From positions 75,823,118 to 75,887,117 of the forward strand of contig NC_054537.1 in the NCBI RefSeq assembly GCF_017654505.1: a stretch of 64,000 nt of DNA, written 5' to 3'. Numbering within the stretch: position 1 is the first letter of the stretch; each line of letters starts with the position of its first letter. The notes beneath the pieces are model-generated. The model had not been told where the DNA came from and ran no database searches. It saw nothing but the letters and a program-made list of their open reading frames with translations. Both the position numbers and the translations under genes were made by a program. This document shows, one piece after another, positions 21,568-32,647 of the stretch. The DNA is from Polyodon spathula (taxonomy: Eukaryota > Chordata > Actinopteri > Acipenseriformes > Polyodontidae).

Positions 21568-22026
21568 AGAGAAAAACAATTGGGGCTCCCGAGTGGCGCA
21601 TCCAGTAAAGGCGCTCCACATGTAGTGCAGGATGTGCCCTATAGCCTGGGGATCTCAGGTTCAAGTCCACACTATGTCCACGGGGGTGGCGCACAATTAG
21701 CCAAGCGCTGCCCGGGTAGGGAGAGTAGGGAGGGCTTAGGTCAGCAGGGGAATCCACAGCTCACCGCACAGCAGTGACCCCTGTGGCCGATAGATCTGTG
21801 TTGTTCTCTGGCACTATAAGTCTGGTGGCCTTGCTGAGGATCTACAGTGCAAAAAATGACAGATTAGCTGGAGCACATTTCAGAGGACGTGTGTTCTAGT
21901 CTCCATTCCCTGAGCCAGCAGAGGAGTTGTGAGCAGTAAGCCAGGGATACTGATAATAACAGGGGAGAAAACCAGGGTAAAAAATAGGAGACAACTAAAT
22001 TAAAAAAAAAAAGAGAAAAACAATTG
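21568..22026 (+). mobile_element. tRNA-derived SINE, copy 2, with target duplication
   Basis: The SINE body is 21583-22011. A-box-like GAGTGGCGCATCCAGTAAAG is near 21591 and a B-box GGTTCAAGTCC at 21658-21668. The tail contains GGGGAGAAAACCAGGGTAAA and poly-A. It is flanked by a perfect 15-bp duplication, AGAGAAAAACAATTG at 21568-21582 and 22012-22026, typical of LINE-mediated insertion. It shares its full length with the copy at 9148-9592. A 30-nt poly-A tract at 21520-21550 sits just upstream and may mark an older retroelement. Confidence 0.93.
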
Positions 22027-22252
22027 AGACTAACTTAACCTCCTCCCTCCATGTTTAATGTCAGTAAAGAAGTGCTCACATTCATTTTCCAAAAGTATAT
22101 ATAAAAATATATCTTCATAACACTACATATCACTATCTGTGCATTATCATTTATAACCACTTTCAGAAACGACATAACATACAGTACAATTAGTAACATG
22201 TCTACATTTGTTATAAACCTACTATACTATAATTGTACAGTAACTCTATACT

Positions 22253-22391
22253 ATAAGGCCCAACAGGGTGTCCATATACGTTGAATATACAGACGCCTTG
22301 GGGCGTTGTGCAGCACGAGATGATAGTGATTACCTCCAACCCTGGAGAAGTCTGTATATTCGACTTATACAGACATCCTGAAGGGCCTTAT
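22253..22391. mobile_element. 139-bp MITE with 42-bp inverted repeats
   Basis: The left end (ATAAGGCCCAACAGGGTGTC...GAATATACAGAC, 22253-22294) is the inverted copy of the right end (GTCTGTATATTCGACTTATA...GGGCCTTAT, 22350-22391) with a handful of mismatches. The central 55 nt is unique. Nothing in it codes for protein. The superfamily was not identified because the target duplication is unclear. Confidence 0.75.
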
Positions 22392-22933
22392 TGCATTTAT
22401 AATCAAGGCCAAACAGTGGATTTAAAAAAAAAAAAAAAAGAAGTAATTTCTAGGGCAACAAATGTTAATTAAATGTCCTTACGCCAATAAATGGACCAAA
22501 AAACTAGTTCCATTTATGACTTTGAACGATTCATTAAGTTTAGCTGAGTAAATTAGTTTAATTGAAACATGCAAAAGTAAGTACATATTTAGTTTTGATG
22601 TGTTTTTATTACACATTGCCATTGAAAAGATCCACCAGGGGCTACCGGTAGTTTAAATTCTGTTCCATTGCCAGCCCTGGATTATAAGAACAGTGTGGCT
22701 GAGGACCCCCTCTGACTCACTCTGTGAGAACCCTCCTAGAGCAAGGAATAAGGTATCATAGCGACCTGAGGTCGGGAGAATGAATCCTCACATACGCCCC
22801 CAAAGGATGGACCCCCAGCTCCCCGCAGAGACCCACACCGTGAGACAGATAATAGTCATGCCAATACATAACATAAAAGAGAAGCTGAGAAAAGAACGGG
22901 AAAAGAAAGGACATACAAGACAAACTCGAAGGG

Positions 22934-24720
22934 TTAGTTAATGTTAGTGATAGTCGTTATGTGATTACCTGCTGCTAAAACCCTTCTAGAGGGGAAAACC
23001 TCTGGTGGTTCAAGTGGACAGGTAGCACCCACTCCGAGCATGGGGAGGGGACTAAATTTAAATGATATGAATATTGAATGCTTGTTTGCTTGTGCTGGAG
23101 GATGAGATGTAGGGAAAATAAGAAGGAAGTCTTCCATTAAATGGAGCAGAAAGGCAGGAAATTGAGGAGGATCTAACAGACAGCTTCTGATAGAGTGTCG
23201 AATATTTTTGGGCTGCTACGGCAGCGGAAACTGAGCTGGGTGGCGAAGTAGTATTTATTGTTCCAGCTAATCCTGAACAAGTGGTGTAATTTGGGGTGAA
23301 TCGTCATGACCTTGGATGCATCCGATATGTCTGCTTTGGCCAGCCATGAACCTTGACCTGCGATTTTTATGAGTTTGATAGCGTCTGATATTTTGATATA
23401 GTGTAGTGAAAACTGATTGTGAGGAATTAGAGAGTTTGTGAACTGCTTGTGAGGTTTCCTCAAGGAGCTGAGAGGTCGATAATGAGGCTCATTTTGCTTG
23501 CGGGTGGCGATGCCTATAGGGTTGATGTGAAAAGTTGGAAATGGAGGGGCTGGAAATGGACCGCCCAGAAAACTTTTGTCTATTTCTGTTTATATGTGAG
23601 ATCTGACTATGTTAGGTTCTTTCAGAGCAGAGTGCAGATTTTTGCAGGTAAATGATGATGAAGGGATTTCGGAAAGTCCTGTGGTGAATTTGTGTGAGAG
23701 GCCATTGATGAAATATGAAGTTAATGCTTTGTCTGTGTGAAGTTGAAGCGCCTGTGATAGAGCTGGAATTTTGATTGGAGTGGAAATTAGGAGCATCTTT
23801 GAATGTCATTTGGGACATACTAGACAGATAGACTTGACAGTGTGTGTCACATGATTTTACGGTGACTGACAGGTCCCCACAGTCCACTGTGTGGTGATCC
23901 AAGCCAGATGTTGTTAGTGAAGCCAAGTTGTACTCTGGAATTTCGATAGGGGGGACTTGGACTGAGGTACCGGAAGAGGAAGGTGTTGCTGGATAGGAGA
24001 TTGCACTTTTTTACACAGATAATTGTGAGGGTCTGGAATCAACTCTCCAATAATGTTGTTGAAGCTGACACCCTGGGATCCTTCAAGAAGCTGCTTGATG
24101 ATATTTTGGGATCAATAAGCTACTAACAAACAAACGAGCAAGATGGGCCAAATGGCCTCCTCTCGTTTGTAAACTTTCTTATGTTCTTATGTTCTTATTG
24201 CTGGCATGGTAGATATAGCTGCTGTTGCTGAAGGGGTGCCGTGAGTTTCAAGATTGTCCAATCTGGTGTTGATAATGGATATGGAATTGGCAATGGGATA
24301 AATGAGATCTTTTAAATCCTCGTAAATAGTTTGGTGCAATTGCAAACGCTGGTCTTGTATTGCTGCTGAGAACTGAACTGGCTCTGCAGTAGGGGGAACA
24401 GTGCGTAGGGTGGGGGGGAAGCTACCTGAAGCTGCTTGCAGTTGAGGAGGAAGTACAGGCTTGGTAAACATTAATGAAGTTGCCACTGGATGAAACAATT
24501 CACGAGAGCAGGTAGGAAACTCTGAATCGTGGTCATAGGCGTCTGAATTAGATGAAAGAATAAAGTGATGTCGATTAGGCATGATGATTCTGTCTCCGCC
24601 AACTGAAATGTTAATTCCTTTAACAAAAGATCTGATTTCAGAATCAGTTTGGAAGTCTAAACTTTGGCTGGAAAGCAAAACGCTAGACAGGGAAGGAGTG
24701 TGAGATTGGGGTTTTAAATA
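22934..24720 (-). pseudogene. decayed Ngaro/DIRS-type retrotransposon
   Basis: Minus-strand pieces, in 5'-to-3' element order: a gag-like ORF at 24678-24187 (163 aa), a pre-RT segment at about 23926-23600 (QALQLHTDKALTSYFINGLS, SYLQK-type end), and RT at 23463-23173 with SLHYIKISDAIKLIKIAGQG, SWLAKADISDASKVM and RSSPKIFDTLSEAVC. RT continues in another frame at 23137-22934 (LMEDFLLIFPTSHPPAQ). The catalytic DD pair of the family (LLDDFLL) reads MED here, so the active site is damaged. A CR1 tail is inserted between gag and the pre-RT segment. No tyrosine recombinase domain was found next to it. Confidence 0.8.
24003..24200 (+). mobile_element. 5'-truncated CR1 LINE tail, nested
   Basis: About 195 bp nearly identical to the 3' end of the CR1 element at 39650-39838, including GTGAGGGTCTGGAATCA, the end of the RT ORF (CTTCAAGAAGCTGCTTGATG), CGAGCAAGATGGGCC and the terminal CTTATGTTCTTATGTTCTTA octamer repeat. 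It interrupts the Ngaro-like element, so it inserted later. TTGCTGG occurs on both sides (about 23984 and 24199), but spacing makes a target duplication uncertain. Confidence 0.9.
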
Positions 24721-24729
24721 GGAGGTTAC

Positions 24730-26490
24730 TGACGATAGACGTTAATTAATTAAGCTACCCAGCTACCACCCCCCCGAATTTCACGCTAAGGCTAACATAA
24801 GCTATGCTCAAAAGTGAAAATGAAGAATGAGTCATCCTGCCTACTTTGGCTATAAATATCTCTATAGCCTGATGCTGTGCATTCCTTGATGTTTTTAGTT
24901 TAAATTACATAACATGGTGTATAATTATATACAAATGTAAGATTAAAAAACATTTCCCTATTCACTTTAAAAAAAAAAAAAAAAAAAAAAAGATCTATAA
25001 TCCAGTTAGATGCAACATCATATTGTTCAAGTATTGTTTTTCACAGTGTTTTCATCCGGGAGTGAATAAAGTACAGTACGTTTACAAGAGCAGTAAAACC
25101 ACAGAGAGTTGGTAGCTTTAACAAGGACTTGGATCCAAAGTGTCCTGTGTTCAGACCCGTAGGGTAAACCTGTCTTCTAGATTTAATGTACAGTCCTGAT
25201 ATCTGTGTTCCAGCCATTTAATGTTAAAAATGACTTTTATAGTAGTATTTATTATTCACATTATCTCCCAGTCTGCAAAGGAAAATCCTCAAACACGCTG
25301 TTACTTTAACATAAATGCAACACTCTTGTAGTTAGATAACGTGATTAAAATGTGAATAACCTATTAAAACATGAGTTTTGAACAAAACTGGAAAACTCAA
25401 AGCAATGAAAAACCTTATTTTTAATAGGAATAGTGGGTGAGGGAGGTTACTGTATATGGCAGTAAACACTTAATGAGTTAATATTCCCTGTAGTGGAAAG
25501 GGTACATGTTCTATTTCTTTCATTAAAAATATCAGAGGTTCAGCAAAAAAATAAGTGCAAAGGTAAATGAAAAGTATAAAACAATTTGCAACTTAGTGGA
25601 AGGCAGGAGCCATTTATTTGTAACGGTTTCTTGTTAGTCTTGTATCATAAATGATTTTTCTTATTCTTTTTAGAACATATATTTAAGGCAATACAAAATT
25701 CTTAAATGTTTGGATGCAGCTTTTTATATCACATCATTAATATAAAAATGTTCATTTTGAAAACGAATCAAGCCATTTTACTGTTTATGAAACGTGTGCT
25801 AAACAGCTTCACTACTATGGTGAAGGCTAGCTTAAACTAGTTGTTCCATTTCATAATTCTTCTATTAAAAACACACATACCTTACATTTAATTCACAGCA
25901 AATGCATACATTGTCTGACAGTCATTTAGAGACATGTGTTTTCTGAAAGATAGTATATAGTGCATTCTTGCAAGAGGTGCAGCCAAGCAGAAAACACAAT
26001 TGGCCAATTTGTGCCTGTAACCTGACTGCTCAAGCTACCTATGTTGCACTGAGAGGGGGGGGGGGGACATGAACTCTAATTTACATTTTTGTTTTCAACA
26101 CCAGATGGTGGTAGAGTTTTTTTACTGTAATTTCTAATTGTAATTTCATGGTGCAGCTTCAAAAATCTCCTCAGAGGCACGCTTTGTTTTTTGAATTATG
26201 ATCAGTAAAGATATACCATTGGCGTCTATACTTGCGGACTTCCTGTGTTAAAATGTATGCACTGTACTCCTAGGTGTTACCATAGAACCATAGACAAAGT
26301 AATTTGCCTCATGAGAAAATTAACCAGAGATTTAAGTCTCAAAAGAAGTTGCCAGCTAATCTAAATTGATACCTAGAATACACTTACAGACAGAGAAAAT
26401 ATCTTATTGGTACCCTGTGGTTTCAAATAGTCAATTATCTGTTATTAAAAAGCTCCCTCTTTATTTTGTACCCATGTTCATATCTAAAAC
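24730..26490. other. intergenic DNA, no gene seen
   Basis: Only a poly-A tract (24970-24991) and a short G run (26055-26067) stand out. Confidence 0.4.
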
Positions 26491-26494
26491 TCTT

Positions 26495-26496
<2 letters not shown>

Positions 26497-26537
<41 letters not shown>
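26497..26537. repeat. (GT)n microsatellite
   Basis: About 41 bp of GT, directly abutting the solo LTR; its last GTGTT is also the target duplication. Confidence 0.95.
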
Positions 26538-26538
<1 letters not shown>

Positions 26539-26540
<2 letters not shown>

Positions 26541-27148
26541 TGACAAAGTGCCCTCCCCTGTGTATATTATCTGTTATGTTGCGTGTGGTTTGTTAAATGT
26601 TGGTGTATAGTCATTGGTACATGGGATATAAACGGGTCTGTGTAACACGAGTGTTTAAAATGTATATTTGTATTTAGCACGGGATTAAATTAAAGTAGTT
26701 AATATGTGAGCACGAGGTTGCACATAATTAATTCACATGCTGGGATTCAAGTGAATAATTAATTAGTAATTGAATCCCAGCACAACAGTATATATAGATG
26801 CACGCTTTACTCACTCGCGGTTGGGTGTTCGGTGAGTGGAGAACGGGAGAGAGAGGAGGAGAATTAGAAGTAAATATCAATTGCTATTGCATGCTGGTGG
26901 GACCAGCACGATACTTGTTTATTTATCTGCTCACCGTGTTTGTTAGTGTGTCTGTCCGTGCACCGTGTTTGTCTGTATAGACCGTTTTGTTTGTCTTTTT
27001 ATTTTGGCGTAGAGTGCCGTGTCCTGTTTCTGTTTGTTTAAACCCTTTTATTTTGCAATAAACTGGCGCAAGCAAGCGCCATCATCATTTCACATCATCT
27101 GTCTTTGTGTTCATTCCTTTTCCTGGTTCTGACGCCGTCTCTGTGACA
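26539..27148 (+). mobile_element. solo LTR, plus orientation
   Basis: 610 bp from TGTGACAAAG to CTCTGTGACA, with TG...CA ends. The pentamer GTGTT occurs immediately before (26534-26538) and after (27149-27153), the 5-bp duplication of an integrase-type insertion. Internal LTR signals: TATATATA at about 26789-26796 and AATAAA at 27057-27062 followed by a GC-rich hairpin (GGCGCAAGCAAGCGCC). No internal coding region is present, so recombination between two LTRs is the likely origin. The parent family was not identified. Confidence 0.82.
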
Positions 27149-27154
27149 GTGTTG

Positions 27155-28044
27155 TATTGTTCTTATTTTGTTCCTAACCAGCCAGTGGTCTATTGTATAC
27201 TGGTGCCCTTGTAGTCATTATTGTATATTGTAATTGGTCTGGACCTAGTGTTTAGAGAACATGCAGAATCTCTTCATCAAATTCTTCAACATTGTGTCCA
27301 AGAAATTGAATTGTTTTTATAACTCAAATCCTCAGTGACAAGCAGGCTTACCACCACCTATAGTTATTTATTATTTAAAAGGATGCAATTTGTATGTATT
27401 GAGCAAAACCCCCAAATTATGTAAAAACTTGAAGTCACTCTTTATTTAAACCTTTAACTGTTTAAGTCCTAATTTTAATAATGCTGAGTAGATTTCACGT
27501 AATAAAGCTCAGGTACTAAAAAAGTGAGTCATACTTACATAGGACACGTAGCTTCACAGATCTAAACTGAACATTCATGTTTGAAATTGATAAAAGTGAA
27601 TTCATTTACTGTAATACACTTACTACAGGAGTTGTCAACCGGCAAGTCACATGTCAATCTGTTATAGGTTTTTATGTTTATTCATGTTGGAAATACCCAG
27701 ACCCACAAACACATTGACCTTGACCTTGCAGTAACTAAGAATTTTGGAACTTCACATAATGCAATTGATTACTTTGTCCCCATTATGCTTTTTCAGGTGC
27801 ATAATAAAACACAGAGACAAAGAGAGTCTTTGCTTACCATTTTCATGTAGGATTTTCTTTTTAGCTTCACATGCAGTACATTGTAATACACACTACTTAA
27901 ACACTTCAGGCATTTACTAAACCTAGGTCGAAAACAAAAGGTTGCTAAAAAAGTCATGTAACATCCATGTTTTCAAATTTTTGTTTTTGTTTCAATTTTT
28001 GACCTATTTTTTGCAGTGAGATATGATATATATATTATATATAT

Positions 28045-28091
<47 letters not shown>

Positions 28092-28995
28092 ATCATATAT
28101 ATATATATGGCATCTACTATACATAGTGTTTTGTGAATCCTGCTTTCATTTTTATAATGTCTAAGAACGTTAGTTAATAGCGTCGCCAAAATTGTGTATC
28201 ATGTATTTATGGTCTACTTTCTATGTTCAGAAAGGCTTCAATTAAAATGAAATGACAAATGTTTTTCTTTGAAGAAATGTAATTGATAAATTCAACACTA
28301 TTGAGTATATAGTAGTTATTGATGATACTTTCTCAGTTCAACAAAAACCAAATGAATGAATACTAATCAAAACATACTCCAAGGAATTGTATTTGAGTGT
28401 AACATTCCCTTATAAAAGTTTATCACAGTAAATTTGCAATGTAATTGTGTGTTTTTTACATGCGCTTCCCATGGTAATACTATACATTTCCCAAAGTTTA
28501 TCGTCATTTGCTATTTTTAAAATATGTTTCACCATACCTCTCCTGGCTTTAAGGGTTAACAAGATAGTTGGTCTGTGCAGCTTTAAAGTAACTGTAACAC
28601 AGCTGAGAAGGAAAGAATGTTTATTTTCATTTATAATAACAAATCAATCTAAATGACTTCTCTACACTGGGAAAAGTTGTGTAGTTTCAGTATTTACATT
28701 GAAGCACGTCTCCAGTTAAGATGTGTTACAAGCTCAAAATACATCACCAAGGCAATGAATAAAATACAGAATGTGCGGTGGCTTCTTAATAAACAAATGT
28801 ACCACTTCAGAGTTTGTAGTAGGTTTCTTATACATTACGACATATCATCCAGTTACTGTGCTCCGCATATTAGTTCAACTTCTTATTTTATATACAATAA
28901 TTCCAGGCATATAGGCTTTTCAAACTTCAGAAACAATACGTTTTATTTACTTACATCCATGGCAGTCAAAAGTTTCTTTACAACTCAAATTTAAC
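27155..28995. other. intergenic DNA with AT hairpin
   Basis: No gene recognised. Contains the AT-rich hairpin repeat at 28021-28110. Confidence 0.4.
28021..28110. repeat. (AT)n array with palindromic ends
   Basis: GATATGATATATAT... at the left and ATATATGATATCATATATAT at the right enclose pure AT repeat, so the whole stretch can fold on itself. Confidence 0.9.
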
Positions 28996-28999
28996 AATA

Positions 29000-29175
29000 C
29001 TGCCTTAACTAGTATTGTTAAATACCAGAATGCCATATTACAAAAAATAAATTCTGTAGGCATTACTAAAATAACAGTGGAGGATGAGTCCTCACTGTAT
29101 ATGAGACTTTTTCTTTGGTGCTCCTCAGAATATCGTTCCATCTTTTCTTAAGCTCCTCCACCATTCTTTTGCCTA
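29000..29175 (-). pseudogene. Myb/SANT-like fragment, possible Harbinger remnant
   Basis: The minus strand reads MVEELKKRWNDILRSTKEKV before stops. K-RW-DI-R-TKEK is the pattern of the Myb/SANT-like DNA-binding protein of PIF/Harbinger transposons and of their domesticated relatives (NAIF1-like). The surrounding frames are broken. AT-rich sequence at 29600-29880, with repeated AGAATTACATATGCAT, may belong to the same decayed element. The identification rests on about 20 residues. Confidence 0.45.
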
Positions 29176-29694
29176 CACTTTAAAAAGTAAAGGCTCTCGT
29201 TAGAACCTTGCTTTGCCACTGTGGGGAGATCTTTTTAGGTGCTTCTAAGAATCTTTTTTACATAGATTCTATTTTCTCTATTTGTAGACTTTCTGTTTTG
29301 TCATGTAAGCTATGAAACATGTATTGAAAATTGGTGTTTGCAAAACAATACTGTACTAGTATTATAAACCCGTAATTTACAAACTGACTTGATTAGAAGG
29401 GTTAAAAATGGAACCCTATGCAAAATGTTATTAACTGTTTCTTTGTCCTTGAAAACAATGTCTCCTTCTTACTGCAGACAAGTCTCCCACATCACCTGGC
29501 CTTTTATATAGCCTACTGTCTGACTGCTGCAAATTAACACCTGCTTTTCAGAGTTCTTAAAATAATCACGCAAATACGAGGCCCACAATTACCGGCAGCT
29601 TTAATAAATTAGACGGAATATTTAATAGACCACATTTGCAAAATCCCCTCCAAATTTTAGCTGTTTCGTTCAGAAACGCCCCAGAATTACATAT

Positions 29695-29717
29695 GCATAT
29701 ATAGAATTACATATGCA
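29695..29717. repeat. short direct duplication
   Basis: AGAATTACATATGCAT occurs twice in tandem with a small spacer (about 29684 and 29703). Confidence 0.7.
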
Positions 29718-31450
29718 TCAAGGGCTAAAGCGCACAGAGACATTATCCCCGCAAATCACGTTTTATTGCATGTTTATGCCATTGCGTGTGTTTTATAAAT
29801 CCCATCCAAGAATTCAGAACCCTCAGCGCCTGTTTTACAGTCTTAAAACATGCACAATCCTTTTATAAATCTGGGCCAGATTTGAAGGAAAACAAAACAT
29901 TTTAATCAATTAAAAATCCCCAAAAGTGAAATCATCTCAAAGTCTGACACTCACATTTATTTTATGAATCATGTTAGAGGATGAAACTACTGAGCTCTGT
30001 AAGAAAATGTTGTTTTACTATCTGTAGAAGAAACTGTGTTGCTATTTCAGCTGTTAGCCGATGGCATGCTGTTGCTTGTCTGCATTGCTTCTTGTAAGCC
30101 CTGGGGCTAGTTTGTGCATTGTGACAGTCACCTTCACATCTGGTCTTGGTGAAACAGAGAGGTAATGCTGGCATTTTTTTTTTCTTTTTTTTTTTTTTTT
30201 TTGCATGCTGGTAAAATGCAGTACAAATTTATCAGTTGCCTCAAGCTTGTGTGGGCGATCAATCTCCAGAGATTAGTTTTTCTAGTTGATCAGAACTTAC
30301 CTCAAGTCTGACGTCAAAGCTAGAGCCTACGTGGAGAAATTCAGAGCTATCACGTCACATAAACGTTTGTGTCTCTTGTATCATCCGTGGCAGGAAAGTT
30401 CAGGCATTTGCAAAATGTTCAGTGATTAAAATAACTCGTTAGGAGGATAAAAGCCAATAATATGATACAATCAAACTGCAACATAAGGACAGAACACATT
30501 GCAACATTGCGTTTTTATTTTACTCTGTAGTACATAACTAACTTAAACAATTTCCATATCCATGAAGAGACATTCCACCTTCAGTACTGTTTTTTATATT
30601 TAACAAATTAAGCTAATTGAATGTTAAATAATTAAAACTCCAAAATGCTTATGTAAGTTACATCTGTTGTGATCCTTTTTGCACTTTTCCAGTGATCATA
30701 TCTTCCCATCATGGCAACTCACAAAGGAAAAAGTGCTTTGTCACTGAGATTTTCCAAGCTGACACTTTTTATTTCCTTTTCATCTTGCATCAGGTTTCAC
30801 CTGTCAGCAAAAAGTAAAATGTACGTCATATACTAACAGGCCTGTGGATGTTTCAATCTAATATTAAACAAATACAATGGATTTGTCAGGTACAATCCAA
30901 AGAGGTTTAAACAACTGAAAAAGATAGATGCTCCTGAAAAAAAAGCTCTCCAAAGGTAATGAAGTTTCAGAACAACAGCAAAGCAATAATTCCGTAACAG
31001 TCAACAGTACCAAACTGGTAATCATTGGCAGTACCATGGTACTAAAATAGGATCAATGTTACTTATCTGGATCATGTAGGAGGGAAAAACAGGGATCGTG
31101 TTCCGTCATTGGATTCTCGGGTGCATGCCTGTACTTGCAGGAGTCGCTCCACCTGTGAAGTGTTGCCAGTGAGTTTTGTTTACAGGGGATCTTAGCTGCA
31201 GATTGGTCGCTGCGATTCCTTAACCGGCTGGTGGGCATGTCCCTTTTCTGGAACCAATCCCTGAACAGTATAGATATTATACCATTTATTGGAATCTGGG
31301 CATTTGATAGATAATGTAACATATGTAAGCGTGTTGATTTTTTCTTTGTTTTGTTTTTAATGTTTTTGTTATGTTTTTTTAATATAATGTAAAAAATAAA
31401 AAAAGGTTGTTCATAAGAAGCCCATAAGTGTTACTTATGTTTGCATGAAA

Positions 31451-31453
<3 letters not shown>

Positions 31454-31524
<71 letters not shown>
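31454..31524. repeat. (TA)n microsatellite
   Basis: 71 bp of TA repeat. Confidence 0.95.
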
Positions 31525-31526
<2 letters not shown>

Positions 31527-32553
31527 ATTCTCAGTTCTTGTACGTAATTTTTTGCTATTAAACTTAAGCAAGTCAGTTGGTCTTCTTTCATTGATTGACT
31601 TTGCTCTGTGAAAATTTGTCCATATGAAGAAACACTTCTTTCAGCATCCACAGAATTAGTAACAGCTGACTAATCTAGTTCAACCTTTCTGCTAAATTAG
31701 GAAATAGTTTTGTATTTCTCCACAATTCGGTCAAGGAAATTCCACTACTGTTTCCTTTTGCATATAGCTGATATCCCTCCATTTCTGATTTACAGTAAGT
31801 ATCAAACCCTGGAATACAATCTAACAGGAGGGGCTACAAACATGCCGTGGGTCTAAAATCCTTACTGCCTTTAGAAATTTGTGAGCTCGTTGTAGTAACT
31901 CATCAATTTTTCAAAAACTTAATGGAAAGTTTTAAAAACACACTGCTTGTTTATTCTGCCATCTGTGCTGTGTAACTGTTATGCCAGTGCTGGGCATGTA
32001 TTTATTAATTCTGCAACTTTATTACACATTTGATCAGTAGTGTGCAGATGACACTAAAAAGGTAGGGGCTCATGGAGAAAAAAGGATCTCATTGCTTGAA
32101 AGCATTGTTGACAATATTTTTATGATTGAGAAAAAGGACACTTTTGGGGCGTATGGGCAGGAAGGCAGGGGCTTAAAAACAGGTTCTTGGCACAATAAAA
32201 TGGGGACCAGTGATAATGTTAATAAAGCTTTAATAAAGTAAGACCATTGATTTTAAAGCATTTGGTTAACACCCCTTTGAAAATAATGCATCATTGTAGC
32301 TCAGAAAATATTGCTTTTCTCTCAAACTGAAATGAGTGGTGTGAATAGACTGTTTGAGGTCAGGTGCCTAACTGAATAAATGCCCCTCAAACAGAGATGT
32401 ATTGATTTCTCTTGGCTCTTGTTCAACCAGCTGCAACTTGTTGGCAAGTTCTATTGGCTGCTTGGCCTGGAAATGTGGCAAGGCTTCAGATTTCCGTTAC
32501 ACAGGCAGTGCAAAAACAAACCGTGCTTAAGAATTAAGTGCTGTAATTCAGAG

Positions 32554-32558
<5 letters not shown>

Positions 32559-32644
<86 letters not shown>
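32559..32644. repeat. compound (GT)n(AT)n microsatellite
   Basis: 36 bp of GT followed by 50 bp of AT, then 35 bp later a T21 tract (32682-32702). The ORF spanning it is an artefact. Confidence 0.95.

Positions 32645-32647
<3 letters not shown>

Noticed and set aside
29080..29140. Possible terminal ADTRP exon: minus strand CTGAG followed by a frame WGAPKKKSHIQ and stop
   Set aside because: Lysine-rich short C-terminus fits the family and the phase, but the acceptor has no pyrimidine tract and the same bases read better as the Myb/SANT-like K-RW-DI-R-TKEK fragment in another frame. Needs a transcript.
31059..31322. 87-codon minus ORF in a slightly GC-richer block
   Set aside because: No recognisable family or splice context.
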